Positions 1-9,100 of a stretch of 31,530 nucleotides of DNA are shown here, one piece after another (the first letter of the stretch is position 1; each line of letters starts with the position of its first letter). A program made the position numbers and the translations under genes. The stretch comes from an uncultured Collinsella sp. (lineage in GTDB: Bacteria > Actinomycetota > Coriobacteriia > Coriobacteriales > Coriobacteriaceae). The stretch spans positions 1 through 31,530 of the forward strand of contig CAUADW010000017.1 of assembly GCA_958427895.1 (NCBI GenBank), written 5' to 3'. The notes beneath the pieces were generated by a model. It was given only the letters and a program-made list of their open reading frames with translations, made no database searches and was not told where the DNA came from.

Positions 1-112
1 CGTCGCAGCCGCCGGTAAACTCAACGCCCATCACCTTGTTGCCGTCATCGGAAAGATCAAGGTGAATATTGCGAGCACACACGCCCTGAGGCTTGTAATC
101 AAACGAAATCAT
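1..112 (-). CDS. TSCPD-domain protein, 3' end outside the window
   Basis: The first 37 codons are visible, beginning with residues MISFDYKPQGVCARNI and continuing through a VEFTGGCD segment. A short N-terminus with a G-V-C-(A/S)-R motif followed by a GGC motif is characteristic of the small (about 80-90 residue) TSCPD-domain family, TIGR03905-like, related to the C-terminal cysteine-containing domain of some ribonucleotide reductases. The molecular role of the stand-alone family is not established. The ATG has a good upstream ribosome site (GAGAGGGG, five bases away). It lies downstream of purB on the same strand, with a 128-bp gap that contains a hairpin and a possible promoter, so it may be transcribed on its own. 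The rest of the gene, including the other expected cysteines, is not in the window. Confidence 0.75.
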   Translation of the reverse strand, partial: MISFDYKPQGVCARNIHLDLSDDGNKVMGVEFTGGCD

Positions 113-146
113 GCGATCCCCTCTCAGAATGTTATTCGAGACGACT

Positions 147-174
147 ATTATCCCCGTCTTTCCCTAAATGCAAC
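147..174 (-). promoter_or_regulatory. possible promoter of the TSCPD gene
   Basis: Reading the minus strand, GATAAT (152-147) resembles a -10 box (5 of 6). A weak -35 candidate, GTTGCA (174-169), lies 16 bp upstream. The predicted start would leave a leader of about 30 bases before the ATG at 112. The -35 match is poor. Confidence 0.3.
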
Positions 175-176
175 GA

Positions 177-214
177 GGCGCTTTGCCGGCAACACACATT
201 ACCAGCAAAGCACC
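177..214 (-). terminator. hairpin downstream of purB, possible terminator
   Basis: Arms 177-189 and 202-214 pair over 13 positions (two are G-U pairs on the minus-strand RNA) around a 12-base loop. It lies 27 bp past the purB stop codon. No clean U-run follows the stem on the minus strand, so it could be a weak terminator, an RNA-stabilising hairpin or an attenuator before the TSCPD gene. Confidence 0.4.
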
Positions 215-240
215 CTAAAAAGCTAACGTTATGCCCGAAC

Positions 241-1587
241 CTACTCGAAGCTCAGCTGCTCCAGGCGATCGAAGACCGTGTCGATACGGGTGAGGAAGTC
301 CCACGGATCAAAGATCTCGTCGAGTTTCTCCTGGCTGACGGTGCAGCGCGGATCGGCCTCGAGACGCTCCTTAAAGGTAGGGCCGGAGACACAATCCTGT
401 ACCTCGTGCCAGGTTGCCATGGCGTTCTCCTGCACAATGGCGTACGCGTCCTCGCGGGTGATGCCCGTGTCGACGAGGGCGAGCAGGACCTTGGAGGAGA
501 AGATGAGGCCGCGTGTCTTGTTGAGGTTGGCCATCATGCGAGCGGGATACAGCTGCAGGCCGTCGATAACGCGGATGAGGCACTGGAACATGTGGTCGAG
601 GGCGATGAAGCTGTCGGCCTGGGCGACGCGCTCGGCAGAGGAGTGCGAAATGTCACGCTCGTGCCACAGGGCGACGTTGTCGAAGGCAACCTGCGCGTTG
701 GCCTTCACGACGCGCGACAGGCCGCAGACCTTCTCCATGGTGATGGGGTTGCGCTTGTGCGGCATGGCGGAGCTGCCCTTTTGACCCTTACGGAACGGTT
801 CCTCGGCCTCGAGTGTATCGGTCTTCTGCAGATTGCGAACCTCGGTAGCGATGCGCTCACAGGTGGCCGCGGTGGTGGCAAGAACGCCGGCGAGGTAGGC
901 GTGATGATCGCGGCTAATAACCTGCGTGGACAGCGGGTCGTGAACCAGGCCCAGGTGCTCGCAGACGTATTCCTCGACAAACGGCTCGATGGAGCTGTAC
1001 GTGCCGACAGCGCCCGAGATGGCACCAAAGGCAACGTTCTTGCGGGCATCCTCAAGACGGTCCAGATCGCGCTTGAGCTCCCAGGCCCAAGAGCCAAACT
1101 TCATGCCGAAGGTCATCGGCTCGGCATGGATGCCATGAGTACGGCCGGCGCAGAGCGTGTTGCGCTCCTCAAAGGCGCGACGCTTGCAGATCTCGCCGAG
1201 TTTTTTGACGTCCTCGATGATCAGGTCGCAGGCCTGGGTGAGCTGGTAGCACAGGGCCGTGTCGCCCAGATCGGAGCTGGTCATGCCATAGTGAACCCAG
1301 CGGCTGGGCTTGGGGTCGCCCTCGGGAACATCGGCATCGATGTACTCCTTCATGTTGGTCAGGAAGGCAATGACGTCGTGGCGCGTGACTTCCTCGATCT
1401 CATCGACCTTCGCCTTCTCAAAGTTGGCATGGTCGCGGATCCACTGGGCCTCGTCTTTGGAAATACCGATCTTGCCGAGCTCCGCCTGGGCCTCGCAGGC
1501 CAGAACCTCGATCTCCTGCCAAATGGCGTACTTGTTCTCGAGGGAGAAGATGTGTCCCATCTCCGGGCGGGTATAGCGATCGATCAT
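241..1587 (-). CDS. purB: adenylosuccinate lyase PurB
   Basis: Cytosolic enzyme of purine synthesis. It splits SAICAR to AICAR and adenylosuccinate to AMP, releasing fumarate in both cases. The 448-residue product has the fumarase/aspartase superfamily layout: N-terminal RYTRPEM, a TRHDVIAF segment near residue 69, GRTHGIHAEP near 148 (active-site His region), and the superfamily signature GSSAMPHKRNP at 271-281. Length is normal for the family. The open frame extends 22 codons further upstream, but the ATG at 1587 is chosen because AAAAAGGAGCC sits directly before it and the family starts with MIDRY-type sequence. A TACAAT -10-like box at 1637-1632 on the minus strand may be its promoter, but no convincing -35 is seen. 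No other purine gene is in view. Confidence 0.97.
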   Translation of the reverse strand: MIDRYTRPEMGHIFSLENKYAIWQEIEVLACEAQAELGKIGISKDEAQWIRDHANFEKAKVDEIEEVTRHDVIAFLTNMKEYIDADVPEGDPKPSRWVHYGMTSSDLGDTALCYQLTQACDLIIEDVKKLGEICKRRAFEERNTLCAGRTHGIHAEPMTFGMKFGSWAWELKRDLDRLEDARKNVAFGAISGAVGTYSSIEPFVEEYVCEHLGLVHDPLSTQVISRDHHAYLAGVLATTAATCERIATEVRNLQKTDTLEAEEPFRKGQKGSSAMPHKRNPITMEKVCGLSRVVKANAQVAFDNVALWHERDISHSSAERVAQADSFIALDHMFQCLIRVIDGLQLYPARMMANLNKTRGLIFSSKVLLALVDTGITREDAYAIVQENAMATWHEVQDCVSGPTFKERLEADPRCTVSQEKLDEIFDPWDFLTRIDTVFDRLEQLSFE

Positions 1588-1689
1588 AGCGGCTCCTTTT
1601 TGGTTATTGGCACGTTGGTCGTAACCCAACCATTGTACCGTGCGCAGGTGCAAGTATGGGCAGTAGGCATTAACCTAACATTTTGGAAT

Positions 1690-1741
1690 TGGAGCGAGCA
1701 ACGGGACGTCCGCGCATTTGCTTCGCAAATCCGCACCGGCT
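1690..1741. repeat. tRNA-3'-end-like repeat, copy 1
   Basis: A 52-bp unit that matches copy 2 (1821-1872) at 48 positions. Its first 18 bases differ from the 3' end of the tRNA-Gly gene at 2013-2030 by one base (a for g at 1697). It contains a short hairpin with loop TTC (ATTTGC/GCAAAT at 1716-1730). No complete tRNA can be folded from it. It lies in the 425-bp stretch 1588-2012, which holds no protein gene. Confidence 0.7.
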
Positions 1742-1820
1742 GCGGTCGGCAGACCCGGTCCGTGCACACGCACGGGCACAGCGGGTTGGACCCGACGTTC
1801 CCGAGGTCCCCCGTACTCGA

Positions 1821-1872
1821 TGGAGCGGGCAACGGGACATCCGCGTATTTGCTTCGCAAATACGCACCGGCT
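1821..1872. repeat. tRNA-3'-end-like repeat, copy 2
   Basis: Second copy of the 52-bp unit. Its first 18 bases (1821-1838) equal the last 18 bases of the tRNA-Gly gene, CCA included, in the same orientation. A 10-bp perfect hairpin with loop TTC follows (arms 1843-1852 and 1856-1865). A third TTC-loop hairpin (1907-1913 with 1917-1923) and an isolated T-arm-like string around 1942-1957 follow before the tRNA terminator. This pattern suggests a decayed tRNA-derived or integration-site-derived repeat. Confidence 0.7.
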
Positions 1873-1967
1873 TCAGGCGCCTGTCGGCGCCTTCGCCTGC
1901 TCGCTACAAACGCTTCGCGTTTGCTTAACGCTCGCACCCTGGCGGGTTCGAGTCCCGGCGCTTGGTA

Positions 1968-2001
1968 GTAAAAAGCACGGCAACGTAACGCTGCCGTGCT
2001 T
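1968..2001 (-). terminator. rho-independent terminator of tRNA-Gly
   Basis: On the minus strand a 10-bp perfect stem (2001-1992 with 1982-1973, loop of 9) runs into a U-rich tail (1974-1970). It begins 12 bases after the tRNA CCA end. An alternative longer pairing uses AGTAAAAAGCAC and GTGCTTTTTACT on either side, so it may also stop plus-strand transcription weakly. Confidence 0.8.
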
Positions 2002-2012
2002 GTGCTTTTTAC

Positions 2013-2087
2013 TGGAGCGGGCAACGGGACTCGAACCCGCGAGTGTCAGCTTGGGAAGCTGATGCCTTACCACTTGGCGATGCCCGC
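2013..2087 (-). tRNA. tRNA-Gly (anticodon CCC)
   Basis: The minus strand folds into a full cloverleaf. There is a perfect 7-bp acceptor stem GCGGGCA/TGCCCGC, a 3-bp D stem GCC/GGC, anticodon arm TCAGC-TTCCCAA-GCTGA with anticodon CCC, a T arm with loop TTCGAGT, and an encoded CCA end. It decodes GGG glycine codons. It is a single-gene unit with its own promoter and terminator. Its 3' end is copied in degenerate form twice further downstream. Confidence 0.97.
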
Positions 2088-2100
2088 ATATGTGGGGGAT

Positions 2101-2130
2101 AGTATAACGCGGTTGTCTTGTTCGATACAA
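2101..2130 (-). promoter_or_regulatory. promoter of tRNA-Gly
   Basis: On the minus strand -35 TTGTAT (2130-2125), an 18-bp spacer and -10 TATACT (2106-2101). The -10 ends 13 bases before the tRNA, which is a normal distance for a short 5' leader removed by RNase P. Confidence 0.7.
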
Positions 2131-2307
2131 GGGTGGCGATGCTTGTTTTAGCTGTGGAGATTCGTTTGAAAATCGCGTCAATTGTGGAGACGAGGACCTT
2201 TGTCTTTCTTTTCTTACCATCTTCTACCTGCACTTTTATCTGATTGTTGTATTTGAGCTCGATTTGTCAGAAATCGGGCAAGCTTTTGGTCAGGCTCCGG
2301 TACTTAC

Positions 2308-2361
2308 CCGCATGAGCCTCGGGGGTAGCCTCATCCTACGCGTCGCAACCTCCCCATGCGG
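2308..2361 (+). promoter_or_regulatory. structured 5' leader of the adhesin gene
   Basis: The 250 bp from 2131 to 2384 hold no gene that I can support. Within them CCGCATG (2308-2314) pairs with CATGCGG (2355-2361), and GGGGG (2321-2325) can pair with CCCC (2352-2355), giving a nested stem that ends 23 bp before the adhesin start codon. It does not match any riboswitch class I can recognise. It could affect translation or mRNA stability. Confidence 0.35.
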
Positions 2362-2384
2362 CGCACGAGGGATAAGGAGCAGCC

Positions 2385-5300
2385 ATGTCCAACGCACCCA
2401 CGCACTCTGTCCACAGCGCAATCGCAACAGGTCCGCTGCTCCTGCTCCTCTTCCTGCTTTTCGGCTGCCTGACACCGGGAGCCGCATTTGCCGTCGATGG
2501 CTACGATCAGCTCGGCTTCCGCACTATTAGCGATGATTGTGGGCCCTTCTTCATCGGCAAGTATGAAGCTCAAGACGCCTCGGTTGCCTACTGCATGAAC
2601 CAGGAGCGCCCCGGCCCCACCAAGCCGGGCGGCCCATGGCTCAACTTTGATCAAGGCTGGGTGTGGCTCGACGACGAGTTCGCGGCAATCGTTTGTCACG
2701 GATATCCTACCGCCACGTCGTTTGGCGGTTACCATCTTTCACCCGATCGCGCCCGCGCCGCGACCCAGCTTGCCGTATGGATGCTCAACGGCACTACCCA
2801 TGTCGACGGTACTTACTCTTACACGACCGCTCAGGGCAAAACCAAGAGTGGGCACTTTACCACTGACAATGAAGTCGTGGCGGCGGCGCGGTGGCTCCAC
2901 GACAGCGCAAAATCAGGAAGCATCAAAGCCGCTCCGCACCGCGCGCGACGCTATCTAGGAGCCGTATCGGGCGGCAGCAAACGTCAGGACATGCTCTATG
3001 TACTGCCGGCGGTCTCTGCTTCCTTCAAAAAACAGTCTGCAAACGCCGCCATTACCAGCGGAAACAATACTTATCAGTTTGACGGGGCAACATTCGATAT
3101 TTTTGAGAGCGCCAGCGGCGCGCATGTCGGCACCATCCAGATGGACAGCAACGGTCGGGCGCAAGCAACACTTCTGCCCAACACGGCATACTACCTAGTT
3201 GAAACGAAGGCGCCGGCCGGCTATGTCCCCCGCCACGATCGCATCGCCTTTACCACGGGGAATGACGGCGGGCGGGTCGCCATTGATGAACAGCCCGGCA
3301 CCATCAACCTGCGTATCGTAAAACTCGATACCGCGACGAATGCCGGCCCCCAGGTAGGCTCTTCACTCGCAGGAGCAGAGTTCACGTGTGTGTCGCAATC
3401 AACCCCTGGATGGGCGCAAATCCTCACGACCGACGAAAGCGGTCGGGCCACCCTCGCCGATGTCCCCTTAGGAACCTTTACCATCTACGAATCAAAAGCC
3501 CCCGAGGGCTACCTGCCATCCAACGACAGCTGGACCTATACCGTTGGAGCCGACCAGCTCGGCGATTCAGGCGTGGTCGAGATCGAATCTCGCATTTCCG
3601 ATATCCCCATTGCGTTTGACCTTGAGATTTCCAAATTCAAGGATTACGGCAATAGCGACCAATCCGGCCTGGAGCAACCGGCGGGTGGTGTTGTCTTTGA
3701 GGTTGTCAGCAACAGTTCTCAGCAGGTTGTTGGCACACTGACCACAAACATCTATGGCTTTGTCTCCACCAAAGATCAGCCCGAAGCATGGTTCGGCACA
3801 GGCAAGCGACCCGCCGGTGTCCACGGAGCTGTCCCATACGACCGTGCCGGCTACACGATTCGCGAGGTTCCGGAAACCGTCCCCGAGGGTTTTAAACGTG
3901 CAGGGGAATGGACCGTCGGGGCCAATCAGATTTCCAACGGCGCCGAGCTTCAATATATCGTGGACAACCACGCGCTGTCGACGCATCTCCAGATTGTAAA
4001 ACGCGATGCCCAAACAGGCGCTTCTGTTCCACTAGCCGGATTCACCTTCCAACTCCTAGACAGCAATCACGAACCTGTCTCACAAACTTGCTGGTATCCA
4101 GCACATAACGTAATGGACACCTTTACGACTGACGCGACCGGGACCGTCACACTGCCCGAATCGCTCGTGCCGGGCACCTATTATGTACGCGAAACCTCGG
4201 CCAAAGAGCCCTATCTTGTCGGCGAGGAGATCGAGGTAAACATACCCGCCGACATGAACCTAACGCCCGTTGCAATCGCCTCGTATTATGACCACGCCGC
4301 GACCGGAAACATCAGGATCGTTAAAACCGATGCCATAGACGGCAGCAGCCTCGCGGGCGCCGTCTTTGAGATCCGTGCCTCGAGTGATATCGTGCGCCCC
4401 GACGGTAGCATTGCCGCGCTCGACGGTGAGACTGTCGCTACCATCACGACGGATGAAACTGGAGAAGCACGCGCGGACAACCTCCCGCTGGGACTTGGCA
4501 CCGCACGCTACGAGGTTGTCGAGACTCAAGCGCCGGCAGGCTTCTTGCTCGATCGGACAACCCATATTGTCGACCTTACTTATGCCGACCAGAAAACACC
4601 CGTTGTAGAAGCACGGCTTAACGTATCCGACGATTACACCAAGGTTGATATCTCCAAGGTCGATGCAAGCGGTGAGCAGGAAGTGGAAGGCGCACAGCTC
4701 ACCTTATATGGTCCCGATAAAACCGAAATAGACTCCTGGACCTCATCCGACAAGCCACACCGCGTCGAACATCTTGCACCCGGCACCTACTCGTTGCGCG
4801 AAATGATGTCTCCGCGGACCTATGACCTTGCCGAGGAGATAACGTTTGAAATAAAGGATACGGGAGAAGTCCAATCCGTCGCGATGAAGGATGCGCCCAT
4901 CGAGATCAAGGGGCAGGTCGACAAGCGTCAGGAACTTGTCCAACCTATCGAAAAGGGCCTGTTGGCTAACGGCGATGGTAAAAACCGTGCCGCGATGCAA
5001 ACCAATACGGATGGGCTTTTCTCCTATACCATCGACGCTCGAAACGATTCAACTACCTGGGTTGATGAGTTCACAATTACCGATGATCTTGAGTGTGCCG
5101 AGGACGATACGGCGAGATTCGTCTCAATCGAAACCCCCGTCGCCATCGGCGACCTCAATGGTCTGTGCAACGTGTGGTATCGCACGACGCCGTTGGACTC
5201 GACAGACGTCGATGAGCCGGCAAACGCGACACTTGACGATGGGCACGAAAATCCTTGGCTTGAGTCCGACGAAGTAAGGGAGAGTCTGGGTGAGGATTGC

Positions 5301-5816
5301 CGCCTCGTCGATTACGACGGCTGGCACCTCTGGAAGGCGGATGTCTCGACCACGGAATCCACCACACTCGAGGCGAAAGAACTCGACCTTGCGTCCAATA
5401 CCGTCGTAACGGGCATTCGAATTGAATACGGTGCGGTAGCCGCCGACTTTACGACTCGAAGCGATGCGGATTCTTGGACCCGCGATGATCTCAAAGATGA
5501 GCACGACGACCTTGACGATGCCAAAGCAATCCTTGGCACAGACGCTCGGGGCGCAGTCGTGCACATGCAGGCAACGTCGGCTTATACGCCCCAAACTGCA
5601 CTCACCAACAGCGCACGCGTCGATCTTTGCCGCAACGGCGGCGGCGATAAACTTGAGTCACATGACGAGGACTGTGTCATTCAACGCTGTACCCTACCGC
5701 AGGACCTACCGGCAACAGGAGCAGTTCCCATCGCCGCTTGCATCACCGCGTTCCTGACCTCGGGTGCCGCAGCCCTATGGTTCGCTCGCCTTAGGTCGAT
5801 CCCAAAGAAGCGCTAG
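2385..5816 (+). CDS. LPXTG-anchored thioester adhesin with SpaA-type repeats
   Basis: Large secreted surface protein (1143 residues), presumably an adhesin. A signal peptide (hydrophobic 17-35, likely cleavage after AFA at 36) leads into a thioester domain (TED, PF08341-like). Cys70 in AYCMN and Gln128 in ATQLAVW are the expected pair that forms the internal Cys-Gln thioester, which lets such domains bond covalently to host targets. About six SpaA/Cna-B-like beta domains follow (near 225-300, 307-400, 411-512, 533-622, 642-735, 750-838), several with the Lys (RIVK) and Glu (ETKAPAGY) positions used for isopeptide bonds. Residues 845-1095 form an acidic, unrecognised stalk. The end carries sortase motif LPATG at 1108-1112, a hydrophobic segment and a basic tail. 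Start chosen for AAGGAG upstream. No sortase lies nearby; it is a single-gene unit closed by a terminator. Confidence 0.93.
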   Translation: MSNAPTHSVHSAIATGPLLLLLFLLFGCLTPGAAFAVDGYDQLGFRTISDDCGPFFIGKYEAQDASVAYCMNQERPGPTKPGGPWLNFDQGWVWLDDEFAAIVCHGYPTATSFGGYHLSPDRARAATQLAVWMLNGTTHVDGTYSYTTAQGKTKSGHFTTDNEVVAAARWLHDSAKSGSIKAAPHRARRYLGAVSGGSKRQDMLYVLPAVSASFKKQSANAAITSGNNTYQFDGATFDIFESASGAHVGTIQMDSNGRAQATLLPNTAYYLVETKAPAGYVPRHDRIAFTTGNDGGRVAIDEQPGTINLRIVKLDTATNAGPQVGSSLAGAEFTCVSQSTPGWAQILTTDESGRATLADVPLGTFTIYESKAPEGYLPSNDSWTYTVGADQLGDSGVVEIESRISDIPIAFDLEISKFKDYGNSDQSGLEQPAGGVVFEVVSNSSQQVVGTLTTNIYGFVSTKDQPEAWFGTGKRPAGVHGAVPYDRAGYTIREVPETVPEGFKRAGEWTVGANQISNGAELQYIVDNHALSTHLQIVKRDAQTGASVPLAGFTFQLLDSNHEPVSQTCWYPAHNVMDTFTTDATGTVTLPESLVPGTYYVRETSAKEPYLVGEEIEVNIPADMNLTPVAIASYYDHAATGNIRIVKTDAIDGSSLAGAVFEIRASSDIVRPDGSIAALDGETVATITTDETGEARADNLPLGLGTARYEVVETQAPAGFLLDRTTHIVDLTYADQKTPVVEARLNVSDDYTKVDISKVDASGEQEVEGAQLTLYGPDKTEIDSWTSSDKPHRVEHLAPGTYSLREMMSPRTYDLAEEITFEIKDTGEVQSVAMKDAPIEIKGQVDKRQELVQPIEKGLLANGDGKNRAAMQTNTDGLFSYTIDARNDSTTWVDEFTITDDLECAEDDTARFVSIETPVAIGDLNGLCNVWYRTTPLDSTDVDEPANATLDDGHENPWLESDEVRESLGEDCRLVDYDGWHLWKADVSTTESTTLEAKELDLASNTVVTGIRIEYGAVAADFTTRSDADSWTRDDLKDEHDDLDDAKAILGTDARGAVVHMQATSAYTPQTALTNSARVDLCRNGGGDKLESHDEDCVIQRCTLPQDLPATGAVPIAACITAFLTSGAAALWFARLRSIPKKR

Positions 5817-5825
5817 CGCGATCAA

Positions 5826-5861
5826 AAAGCGGGCGAGCCAGTCCCCCGGCTCGCCCGCTTT
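5826..5861. terminator. bidirectional terminator
   Basis: A 14-bp perfect stem (5826-5839 with 5848-5861) with an 8-base loop, flanked by A-rich sequence on the left and TTT on the right. It lies between convergent genes, 10 bp after the adhesin stop and 21 bp before the end of the minus-strand gene, so it can serve both. Confidence 0.85.
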
Positions 5862-5882
5862 CAATCATGTAAATCGCCGTAT

Positions 5883-6101
5883 CTACTCTGCAGACGAAGA
5901 TCCACCATCAACGATTGCTTGCTCGGACTCAGGAATCCCATCGGCACCCGTACTCTGTTCTTGCTCCACCTCTTCGCTGATTGCGGAGGCGGGGGTCGAG
6001 CCCTTTGCGCCCACGATGTAGGCAGCCCCAAATCCTAACGCAATGGCAATCAAGGTCAAAATCACGTAGACAGGCCAATGGCGCTTAATATACGAAAACA
6101 C
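5883..6101 (-). CDS. small single-pass membrane protein, function unknown
   Basis: A 72-residue protein. The first seven residues are basic, then one strongly hydrophobic segment (about residues 9-31, WPVYVILTLIAIALG onward) and a hydrophilic acidic tail rich in Glu, Gln and Ser. It starts with GTG preceded by TAAGGAG at good spacing. It follows the M28-like gene by 21 bp on the same strand, so the two are probably cotranscribed and both are membrane proteins. I recognise no family; it may be an accessory subunit of the upstream protein, which is inference from position only. Confidence 0.75.
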   Translation of the reverse strand: MFSYIKRHWPVYVILTLIAIALGFGAAYIVGAKGSTPASAISEEVEQEQSTGADGIPESEQAIVDGGSSSAE

Positions 6102-6122
6102 GTTGACTCCTTAGAGCTCCGT

Positions 6123-9100
6123 CTACGAACGGCGGATAACCTCGGTCACGACCTCGGATACCGTAGCAATGTTCGTCGGGTTGACATTGTGGGGCAGGTC
6201 GTCCCAGGTACGAGCGCAAGCCAGACGCGTGCCGTCCACGCCGGCGATGGTAAGGGCTCGGCGGCTCGCCTCGAGCGCGGCATAGGCATCGGTCTTGGCA
6301 TAGGGCATCTCGAGCGCGCCACAATCGACATGGAACGACTTGCAGACCTTGCTGACCAGGTTCATGATGCGGCGATCGCCCTTGAGCAGTTGTTGTTCGC
6401 CCTCGACCGTCACAACCGAAAGCCTACCGGCGCCGACGGATTCAAGATTGATAAAGAATACGCCGCGGAGCTTATCGCGATGCGAAGCCAAGAAGGCCTT
6501 CATGCCGGCGCCATCACAATCCGAGGCGCCCGTTGCCACAAACCAGATATCGTGACCGAGCAGCTCATCATCGCCCATAGAGGCGACAGCCGAGAGCATA
6601 TCTTCGGAAGAAGCGCCATCGGAAGACGTAGCGCCACCCTTCCAGCCATCGTTATCGTCCTCGAAGTTATCCCACGAACCGATACCGCGACCGGACTTCT
6701 TGGCATCGTAATCGTCTTCGACGCCCAGCCAGTCACTCATGCTGTCCTGCTCGTTTTTCTTTTTACGGCCGAACAGACCACCCAGGCCGCGCTTACGAGA
6801 CTTGGGTGCCGCCGGGGCGGGAGCTGGAATGGTCTCGATCGGCTGCGCGCCCGGCGCAACGGGCATAGGAGGCGCAACGGGTGCCGATGTGGGTTCGGGA
6901 CCTTGGGCGGTAGCAAAGGGGTCGTTGACCTGGGCAGAGGGATCGGGAAGGTCGAACAGCGACGTGCGAGACGCAACGTTTGCCTGCTTCATAGACGGCA
7001 GCGACGGATCGGGGACCGAAGCCAGCGGAGACGAGGAAGGTGCAGGCGACGGTGCCGACGCCGGATCGGGAACATTCATCTGCGGACGCGGCGATGCTTG
7101 GGAGGAAATCTGGGCCATAAGGGAATCGACCGTTTCGTCCTGGGTGGGAGCGACATCGGCAACCGTGGCACCGGAACCACTCGGGGTCGGCATGGTGAAA
7201 ATCTGCGTGGAGTAAGGCCTCGACTCATCCGTTTCGAGAGTCTCGGAAACCACAGACACTTCCTCCTGCTCGGCCTCGGTCGAATCACCTTGATCGGCTG
7301 CCGCGTATTGCTCTTCGCCAGAGTTGGCCTCGACGGGCTCGTCCTCGGCAGCATCAATGGGCTCGTCATCGTCCACCGCGTCGCCCTGTTCATCGGAAAC
7401 AGGAAGGGACTCGGCAATCGCGGTGCCCTGCTTTTCAAACGTTATCGTGGAATCGAACTTCGCGGCATCAAACGACATGGTGCTATCGACGTGCTGCTGA
7501 GCCTCGAAAGACGTTGTTGCCTCAACAACATCCGCGGACGTCGGTTGCTGGGACTCAAAGGACGTTGTAGCTTCGGCGGCGTCGACGGGCACGGACTGCA
7601 CAGCCTCGTTCTGCTCGAACTCTTGCGCCGCGAGCTCACGTGCCGCCTCGGCTGCCTGCTGCTGAGCGATAGCCTCCTGCTCGGCAGCCTCGCGTGCGGC
7701 AGCGCGCTTCTCCTCGAAATCGTCGACAAATTTCTTGCCCTTTGCAAGCGCACCCTTAAAGAAGTTGGAAGCGCTGGCGCCAATCGAAGAGAACGCGGAT
7801 GCAATATCGGCATGGGGCGTTGCCGCGGGAATCTCGGCCGAGAAATCAGTATCGCTCTCGTAAGACACGCGCCTCGGCTGTTCAACGTAATCGTCGTCAG
7901 ACTCGTCCGCAACGTCTTGTGCCGGCGCGGCGGGAGCCAAAATGTCCAGTCCTGCCGCGGGATCGATCGCGGACACCGCCTCGGGCTCGGCAACGGCAGC
8001 GGTAACCGCGGCAGACTCATCATCCACAGTGACAACGGGCGCAGGCTCGGGCTCAAACGTCGGCTCCTCGCCCTCCTCGTAATCGAGCGTGCAGGACTCG
8101 GGAAGCATTCCGAGCGCACGGATGGCATCCGAACCAAAGCGGATGTTGCCGGCGGCGTTGCGATAGAGCTTGGGCTCGGGCTCGACCGCGGCAGGTTCCT
8201 CCGCCGACTCGGCAGCGGGAACCTCGTCATTGAACTCTTCGGCCTGGACAGCCTGATTCTGATCCTCGGGCACGATAGCGCCGATCAGCGTCTCGTCGGC
8301 AGATGCACCCTCAAAGCCCTCGATCTGCTCGTCGAAAGCCTCACCCTGTTCGGGCTCGGTCTGAGCGTCGGGAGCAATCGGCTGACCGAATTCGTCCTCG
8401 GCGTAGGTAGGCTCTTCATACTCGATGGTGTTGCCGTAGTCGTTTTGCTGCTGGGCCGCGGCATATTCCGCCGCTGCGCGCGCCATTTCCTCGGCACGAC
8501 GCTTCTGCTCCCCAAAATAGGTATCGAACGGAACATCGTCGGGAAACTCGTTTTCGCCCTGGAAGGGAGCAACGTTGTCCATAACGCCGAGCATAGCGGC
8601 GACAGAAGACTTGTTGCACACCGCGCCGGACGTATAGGGAAGAATGTGGCGGTTAGAGATGATGTTTGCCGCGTTGGCAAGCGCAACGAGGGAAGCGAGG
8701 ATCGCGACAATCCACAGCAGAACCTTGAGCGCGCCGGGGAGCGGCAGGATGCGCAGGATGGCAACGGCAGCGGGGGCAACCGTGGCAACGGACAACAGCT
8801 TGGCGATGAGCGCACGATACGAAGCATAGGGCTCGCGGGCGAGCAGCTCAGCACGGGGAGAGTCGTAGTGTGCGACAACGACCACCGGGCGGTTGCGCGG
8901 AGACGCGAGCGGGCCCGAGGCCTTGTGGTAGGCGATGACATTTTGGCTCACGCCCGTCTTGCCCAGGCGCGAAACCACGGGATGCCCTGTGCGCTCGAGC
9001 ACGTAGAGCACGGCACCGACAATAGCCAGCAAGGTGCCGACCAAGCCGATACCGCCGCCGATGCCCATCAGCAGGGCGCCGGCAAACGCAAGAATACCGG

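Noticed and set aside
1821..1960. A second complete tRNA or an intron-split tRNA
   Set aside because: Only the acceptor/T-arm 3' part and a distant T-arm-like string are present; D arm and anticodon arm are missing.
406..1968. Long plus-strand open frame (520 codons) opposite purB
   Set aside because: It is antisense to a clear PurB reading frame, has no ribosome site, and its protein shows no family features; high-GC coding DNA produces such frames.
1683..2062. Short open frames reading ERATG-type peptides around the tRNA-Gly gene
   Set aside because: These are translations of tRNA and tRNA-like repeat DNA, a common annotation artefact.
2240..2384. Known riboswitch upstream of the adhesin gene
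   Set aside because: The stems seen do not match conserved cores of classes I can recognise (c-di-GMP, cobalamin, SAM, TPP, FMN), so only a generic hairpin is reported.
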